A stretch of DNA of 64,000 nt from Paracoccus sp. (in: a-proteobacteria) (GTDB taxonomy: Bacteria; Pseudomonadota; Alphaproteobacteria; Rhodobacterales; Rhodobacteraceae), in NCBI RefSeq assembly GCF_030538755.1, contig NZ_JAUNTJ010000006.1, forward strand, positions 82,951 through 146,950. The letters are read 5' to 3'. This document shows positions 60,118-64,000 of the stretch, piece after piece (the first letter of the stretch is position 1; each line of letters opens with the position of its first letter). The translations under genes and the position numbers were made by a program. Below the pieces are notes generated by a model. The model searched no databases. It had not been told where the DNA came from and was given only the letters and a program-made list of their open reading frames with translations.

Positions 60118-60755
60118 ACCTCAGACCATCTTGCAAGTGCCGCCTCTGCCCCTGCCGGGTCTGCCTTGATCCTCAGCACGGTCTGCCTAGACAGGCCTGC
60201 CGCCCTAGCAATCTCAGTCGTCCCGCTAGTCCCCCCAGCGATCATGTTAAGAACCACGTCAAGCGCCTTCCGGTCATACGCGGGTTTCCTGCCGCGAAAC
60301 TTGGAGGCGTCCTTCTTCGCTTCCTCAATCCCTGCCCGCTGCGCCTCCTTTGTTGCCTCTGCCTGCGCCTGAGCCGTTGCAGCCATGAACGCAATGAGCG
60401 CATCCCGGACGGCCTGTTGAATGGGGTCTTTCGTGGCCCCGTCAAAGGTCATGCCGTTGATGACGGTCCTGATGACCACTCCTCGGCGCATGAGGTCACG
60501 TATCGTGTCCGTCACGTCCGCATAATTCCTGCCCAGCCGGTCCACCCAGCGCACTACCAGCGTGTCCCCTGAGCGGAGCATGTCAAAGAGCCTACGGCCC
60601 TCAGGGCGTTCCCGTAGCGTGGTCGAGACCCCGGAAACCCCTTGATCGGAGATCACCTCGTCAATCTTGAAGCCTGCCGCCTCGGCTTGGGTCTTCTGAT
60701 GTGAAAGGGTCTGATCTGCGGTGGAGACACGGGCATAGAGGATCGTTCTGGACAT
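60114..60755 (-). CDS. Serine recombinase (resolvase/invertase family)
   Basis: A 213-residue site-specific recombinase. Catalytic Ser in ILYARVSTADQTLSHQ near residue 10, the conserved RWVDRLGRNYADV segment with catalytic arginines near 70, and a C-terminal helix-turn-helix (TSGTTEIARAAGLSRQTVLR). Normal length for Tn3-type resolvases or DNA invertases. ATG at 60755 is at the family start; an in-frame ATG at 60809 adds an unsupported leader. It may resolve multimers or invert a segment in the element. Confidence 0.92.
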   Translation of the reverse strand: MSRTILYARVSTADQTLSHQKTQAEAAGFKIDEVISDQGVSGVSTTLRERPEGRRLFDMLRSGDTLVVRWVDRLGRNYADVTDTIRDLMRRGVVIRTVINGMTFDGATKDPIQQAVRDALIAFMAATAQAQAEATKEAQRAGIEEAKKDASKFRGRKPAYDRKALDVVLNMIAGGTSGTTEIARAAGLSRQTVLRIKADPAGAEAALARWSEV

Positions 60756-60798
60756 GTGATGTACAAGCTCCTGAAGGTGTCTGTAAGGGTACTGTCCG

Positions 60799-61170
60799 AT
60801 GACTATCATGTCCGAAAATAAGGATCAACCCTTACGGACAGCCGTTGAGCGCAGGCAGGGAGTGTCCGCTAAAGTATACCCTAACGGTCTATTGAGCCTT
60901 GGAGGGTGTGAGACTGCTTGGCTTGGCTTGCTTAAGGGGCGAGAGGTCCGCACAAGGGAGAGGAGGTCGAGGTTGCACCTCCGAGGGACGCCCATTCCTC
61001 TGCCGGTCTCCCCGGGTGCCCGCAGGGCATGTAACAAGACCCCATGGGGGGTATGCGCGGTAGCAATTCCCGTCGAGGCAAGACTTCAGATTTTTTCGTC
61101 AAATACTTGGGGGATGTTTGGGCTGGGTCTAGGTCCTGCCTGCTACTCCGGGGAGGAGGCTAGACCATAA
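60799..61170 (+). CDS. Possible island protein divergent from the resolvase
   Basis: A 123-residue frame (or 120 from ATG 60808, MSENKDQPLRTAVERRQGVS). AAGGGT is 10 bases before the first ATG. The first 60 residues look plausibly coding; the remainder is low in helix-forming sequence and ends in Gly-rich stretches. The only rightward candidate in the element; not recognised. Confidence 0.3.
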   Translation: MTIMSENKDQPLRTAVERRQGVSAKVYPNGLLSLGGCETAWLGLLKGREVRTRERRSRLHLRGTPIPLPVSPGARRACNKTPWGVCAVAIPVEARLQIFSSNTWGMFGLGLGPACYSGEEARP

Positions 61171-61552
61171 AGGAGCCTGTTAGATGGAAGGGGGAAGACG
61201 TACTCCGCCTCACTGTCCCTTGAGGGCATGTCTACCAACCCGAAGACATTGAACAGGTTTAACCTAAAGGAAGATGTTTAGGGAGCCTCAGGGCTGTAGT
61301 GAGGGGTTATTCTCCTCCCTCCTACTTCCTCCCCCTTCCCTCACGTCCATGTCCAGTCCATTGACCAGAACATGCAGAGCTAACCTTAGGTGTAACCTTA
61401 AGGGATATGTCTAGGGGGGCCTCCCGTTCTGGAGTAGGGGGTAATTCAATCTGGCCTTCTTTCAGATGGCTAGGAGCAGAGGCAGAGGCAGAGGCAGAGG
61501 GGATTCCCCCACCCGCAACGGAGTAGGCCAAGCCCCCGCTCTAAGATGCCCA

Positions 61553-61757
61553 AAGAGTGTACGGCCTCCCCCTCAGGAAGCCCTTAGCGTCCTCTCAGGT
61601 CCCAGCACAGCCGGAATGACGTAGCGGGCCTGTACGGGGCCCCTGAGGGCACTAGGGAATATCCTGAGGAGCGGGGGCAGTCCGAGGCGCTGGGAGGCGT
61701 CCCCGCTGCCTGAGTTGCCCGGAGAGTGTACGGCCTCCCCCTCAGGACGCCCGTTAG
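61553..61757 (+). repeat. Direct repeat pair in the element
   Basis: Two copies of a 36-bp sequence with core GAGTGTACGGCCTCCCCCTC (61555 and 61724), 169 bp apart, about three mismatches overall. The intervening DNA includes GGGCCTGTACGGGGCCCC-like symmetric sequence. Confidence 0.6.
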
Positions 61758-61855
61758 CTGCGCCCGAGGGTTCAGGGTGCCGGGAAGACCCAACGCCCCG
61801 TACTGGCTCGTCAGATCAGGGCTTGCCGGGCAACCGGGACCGACAAAGCCCATGA

Positions 61856-62164
61856 TCAGCGTTTTCTGAGGTCAATGTCCGGCGCGGCGTATAGCAGTTG
61901 CTTCATAGCTTCGCGGTCTTCGGAAACAATCCGCCTCATTAGGTCAACTGCACGATCGACTGCTTCTTCTTGTATCGCGTCAAGGGAAGCTTTCCGGTCG
62001 CTAGGGATAAACAAATTTATCGTTGCCGCAGGCCCGAGGTTTGACCCGTCAATACTGGAAACCCCTAGGGCCACGTTGACAGAAAAACCGGAATCCTCGC
62101 CTCCCTCATAAGTGATCCCGTAAACATCGACCTGAGTAACACGGCGCTCGTCAAAATACCCCAT
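61856..62164 (-). CDS. Island protein of unknown function, 102 residues
   Basis: A small protein directly after the integrase. The N-terminal part is beta-rich (VTQVDVYGITYEGGEDSGFS; GPAATINLFIPSDRKASLDA) and the C-terminal part is one long helix (EEAVDRAVDLMRRIVSEDRE). AAGGA precedes ATG 62164; a longer frame to 62287 lies inside the integrase gene. No family recognised; its place after int is where excisionase-type or accessory genes are often found, but it lacks an obvious winged helix. Confidence 0.6.
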   Translation of the reverse strand: MGYFDERRVTQVDVYGITYEGGEDSGFSVNVALGVSSIDGSNLGPAATINLFIPSDRKASLDAIQEEAVDRAVDLMRRIVSEDREAMKQLLYAAPDIDLRKR

Positions 62165-62201
62165 CCATCCATTCCTTTGATTCAGCGGATATTCGTGCAG
62201 C

Positions 62202-63569
62202 TTACGGAAGGTTTTTCGCTGAAGGAAGCCTGACGCTCTCCACAAGGTCCCGCCTCTGCCTTTCGGAAGCCTGCCCGGTGTACCCAAGCGTCACCTTGTC
62301 CCGCCCCTCTGGCACATGCCCCAAGACCTCCTGAAGCGTTTCCAAGGGGTGCCCGTTATGGCGGGCCTGTTGGGCGAACCAACGGCGGGCGGAGTGGAAA
62401 TTGACAAGGGACCTGCGCCGTCCCTCTGCCTTGTCGTCAACGCCTGCGGCTTCCCGATAGCGTTTGAAGCGTTTGCCGAAGGTGTCGCTAGGTGTTTCGA
62501 GGGAGGCCAGATCCGTGAAGACCGGATCGGTAGACTTCTTATCCTTGGTCAGCTTGGCAAAGATCGGCACAAGGGCGGAGTGCATTGGAACGTCCCGGAC
62601 TGCTGCATCCGTCTTCCCGGCTGTCACCTTGATCCACTTCCCGTCTATAACGTCCGCGACGGTAAGGCTCACGACCTCAGCTTGACGGAGACCGGAGAGG
62701 AGGGAGATTGTCAGCACGTCCAAAAGGTCAGGCACAAGCTTTGCGTTGAAGCTTTCCCGCGCTGGTCCATACAGGAGGGCTTGGACCTCCTCGGCGGTGA
62801 AGGGCCGCTCCTCGGCGTTCCCCTGCGTTCCCCTGCCCGCCCCGTTAGACCTCCTACGGGTGCTAATTTGGTCTGTCCAAGGGTTTCCGTTGGGGTCCCC
62901 TGCGGGCGGCGTGACATGCCCTCGGCGGATCAGGAAGGCCCAATAATCGGTCAGAGCGGTAAGGTGCTTCCGGGCCGTAGCGGGGTCCCGGTCTTGCAGT
63001 TTGGCTGCCACGTACTTTCCGGCAGCGCGTCGGGTCACGTCAGGGAGTGTGAGGCGTTCCTGAGCGGCCCACTCTGCAAACTGACGAATGAGGCCCCGCC
63101 TTTCGTTGATGGTCTTGGGGCGGAGGTCGCTGCGAAAGGCCGCATAATCGTCCGTAAAGGCGTCTACAGACTCATGCCCATGCAAGGCGTTGAGGTACGC
63201 TTCCCGGTCTTTTTCCGGGAGGCTGTCAGCTTGATCGTCCGCGATCATGGCAAGCTGAACGGCGCGGGAAATATCAGGCAGAGGCCCCGGCCTGCCTTCC
63301 CGCTCGGCCTTGGCAATCTCCTCCCGCATGGTTCTGCCTAGATCGGAGGAGCTTTGCGCAACGCCGTGGACCGACTTACCGGAGGCCAGCAAGGCGTATT
63401 CTTCCGTCGTCTGCGCCTCCAAGGCGTCACGGGTCTTCTGAGCGGCCCTTACGTCCCCCGTGCCAGTGCTTTCGGTGATCGCAGTCTTGCCCCCGTAGTG
63501 CCGCCTCAGGGGCTTGGGAATGGGCCTCTTGAACCACCACGTTTGTCCCTTCAGGGTGAGGAGGCGCAT
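62202..63569 (-). CDS. Tyrosine recombinase (phage-type integrase)
   Basis: A 455-residue integrase. N-terminal arm-binding part (MRLLTLKGQTWWFKRPIPKP with GKTAITESTGTGD), core-binding helices to about residue 230, and catalytic domain: Arg in LLSGLRQAEVVSLT, His-Arg in FHSARRWFAQQ, His in EVLGHVPEGRD, Tyr in TLGYTGQ. ATG at 63569 is chosen for its strong AAGGGGAGG ribosome site; ATG 63614 and 63656 are weaker. It lies 138 bp from attR and drives integration into tRNA-Ala. Confidence 0.93.
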   Translation of the reverse strand: MRLLTLKGQTWWFKRPIPKPLRRHYGGKTAITESTGTGDVRAAQKTRDALEAQTTEEYALLASGKSVHGVAQSSSDLGRTMREEIAKAEREGRPGPLPDISRAVQLAMIADDQADSLPEKDREAYLNALHGHESVDAFTDDYAAFRSDLRPKTINERRGLIRQFAEWAAQERLTLPDVTRRAAGKYVAAKLQDRDPATARKHLTALTDYWAFLIRRGHVTPPAGDPNGNPWTDQISTRRRSNGAGRGTQGNAEERPFTAEEVQALLYGPARESFNAKLVPDLLDVLTISLLSGLRQAEVVSLTVADVIDGKWIKVTAGKTDAAVRDVPMHSALVPIFAKLTKDKKSTDPVFTDLASLETPSDTFGKRFKRYREAAGVDDKAEGRRRSLVNFHSARRWFAQQARHNGHPLETLQEVLGHVPEGRDKVTLGYTGQASERQRRDLVESVRLPSAKNLP

Positions 63570-63619
63570 AGGCCCTCCCCTTGCCCGTCTTGCTGTTCTT
63601 CGTGCTGTTGCCATTACCT

Positions 63620-63642
63620 GAAAGACCAACCCGAAAGACCAA
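63620..63642 (+). repeat. Right arm-type integrase sites (two GAAAGACCAA repeats)
   Basis: GAAAGACCAA at 63620-63629 and 63633-63642, 13 bp apart, same orientation as the three copies at the left end. They lie between the integrase start and attR, and may also overlap the integrase promoter, allowing autoregulation. Confidence 0.75.
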
Positions 63643-63706
63643 TTCAGGCTGAACAATACCTAGCGATTACAGCAATTTCAAGGCATTATGAGAGAGTATC
63701 GGAGCC

Positions 63707-63723
63707 TCCCCTCGGCTCCACCA
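63707..63723 (+). other. Attachment site attR
   Basis: TCCCCTCGGCTCCACCA, exact copy of the tRNA-Ala(CGC) 3' end. Bases on either side differ from attL, so the common core is 17 bp. Confidence 0.9.
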
Positions 63724-63945
63724 GTCCATTAGATTAGGTGCTTTCAAGGGGTTGGGTCGCTTGCGGCGCGGTCCTGCTTGTCCTTCGGCATGGGCCTGAA
63801 GCTGGTCCCATAGGTCGCGGTTCTTTCTGGTTCTTCGCCAGCCCTTTTCTTTCCGCTGGACAAGCCAGGCATTCATTCCGTTCGGGATAGGAGGCATCGC
63901 ATGGATTGATCGGTTCGTCGGTCTTATTGTCCAGCACCTTGTATC
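63724..63945. other. Flank between attR and an IS-like terminus
   Basis: 222 bp. A minus-strand frame from ATG 63897 gives a short basic peptide (MPPIPNGMNAWLVQRKEKGW) that would read into the att core; another frame holds three Cys. Neither is convincing. The sequence was the chromosome immediately 3' of tRNA-Ala before the element integrated, or part of a second element. Confidence 0.3.
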
Positions 63946-64000
63946 GGCTCTGTTGCACAAATCGGCTGGTGTCCGGGGTTCTCCTTTCCCCGGACAGACT
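63946..64000. mobile_element. Possible insertion sequence terminus (IS5-like), cut by the window edge
   Basis: GGCTCTGTTGCACAAATCGG at 63946-63965 resembles the terminal inverted repeat of IS5-family (IS427/IS1248-like) elements, which are common in Paracoccus relatives. The transposase and other end would lie to the right of the window. Assignment from memory of the family ends. Confidence 0.45.

Larger units (their letters stand above)
60756..61855. other. 1.1-kb region of the element with few or no convincing genes
   Basis: One rightward frame (60799-61170, listed separately) is doubtful; others look like shadows. The DNA is rich in purine/pyrimidine-biased tracts (CTTCCTCCCCCTTCCC), a hexamer tandem repeat (GCAGAG, four copies, 61477-61500), and a 36-bp direct repeat at 61553-61588 and 61722-61757 with about three mismatches. 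GGCGCTGGGAGG occurs here (61687) and at 59908 and 58478-58490 in similar form. It could contain the origin, regulatory RNAs or recombination sites of the element. Confidence 0.5.
56556..63723. mobile_element. Integrative genetic element in tRNA-Ala(CGC)
   Basis: Bounded by the 17-bp duplication of the tRNA 3' end. All convincing genes inside point left: tyrosine integrase at the right end, an unknown 102-residue protein, a serine resolvase and six unknown small-to-medium proteins. Base composition is visibly less GC-rich and codon use differs from the flanking chromosome (more TTA, AGG, GTA). No capsid, portal, terminase, tail, relaxase or replication genes are recognisable, so it is either a phage satellite-like element or a degraded prophage/island. 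Direct repeats GAAAGACCAA occur just inside both ends. Confidence 0.88.

Noticed and set aside
61477-61500. Hexamer GCAGAG tandem repeat as a coding microsatellite
   Set aside because: It does not lie in a supported reading frame; reported only as part of the repeat-rich region.
61584-61853. 89-codon leftward frame
   Set aside because: No ribosome site, proline/glycine-rich random-looking sequence, and spans one copy of the direct repeat.
63667-63960. 97-codon leftward frame spanning attR and the IS-like end
   Set aside because: Its start lies inside the IS-like terminus and its end inside the att core, so it is probably a chance frame.

Overview
The window is GC-rich alphaproteobacterial chromosome, most likely from the Rhodobacterales (Paracoccus or a close relative). 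This rests on the petP-petR pair, the SmoE/SmoF-type polyol transporter, a complete pqqABCDE cluster next to a FIST / NarL-type regulator / soluble hybrid kinase module resembling the formaldehyde-response FlhSR system of Paracoccus, an RNase E with the alphaproteobacterial acidic insertion, and lptCAB-hpf-ptsN order. All attributions come from reading the sequence; nothing was searched against a database.

Layout. 1-3572: polyol ABC transporter (smoGFE order, left edge partial) with a divergent SorC-type regulator and a perfect palindrome between them. 3585-7245: small secreted protein and a MacAB efflux pair. 7257-11700: a TRAP transporter (dctPQM) translationally coupled to a large secreted protein with a gingipain-like core. 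11839-14878: a His-rich PCuAC-like protein facing an ABC transporter with a DUF3299-like partner and a His-rich permease loop, probably metal related. 14961-17456: PhoA-type alkaline phosphatase behind a four-unit Pho box, then a VIT-family metal transporter. 17550-23576: ring-cleavage-type VOC protein, RNase D-like exonuclease, kdsD-lptC-lptA-lptB (LPS assembly), hpf, ptsN and a small basic protein. 23761-34514: ilvE, petP-petR, an atypical uracil-DNA glycosylase, an RND efflux pair, a DsbD-alpha-like protein, a YqgE protein, a hydrolase and the long rne leader. 34515-41055: rne, ccdA, enoyl-CoA hydratase, thioesterase, membrane protein, rplM-rpsI.

41082-55531 is largely about alcohol and aldehyde oxidation: argC, then DUF779 protein, zinc alcohol dehydrogenase and aldehyde dehydrogenase under a GAF/Fis regulator; a truncated metallo-beta-lactamase; pqqABCDE; a SoxYZ-like carrier; a cysteine hydrolase; a NarL-type regulator; a FIST sensor; and a soluble hybrid kinase. 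The PQQ genes make the cofactor for quinoprotein dehydrogenases, and the regulator/FIST/kinase trio probably senses a C1 or alcohol-derived signal. rpe and tRNA-Ala(CGC) follow.

56556-63723 is the most interesting accessory region: a 7.15-kb integrative element inserted at the 3' end of tRNA-Ala(CGC). It has a 17-bp att duplication, a tyrosine integrase, a serine resolvase, arm-type repeats at both ends, a cassette of overlapping unknown small genes, a 157-bp segment bounded by near-perfect 18-bp inverted repeats (possible structured RNA or MITE), and about 1.1 kb of repeat-bearing DNA with few genes. No capsid, tail, replication or conjugation genes are recognisable. An IS-like terminus lies at the right edge.
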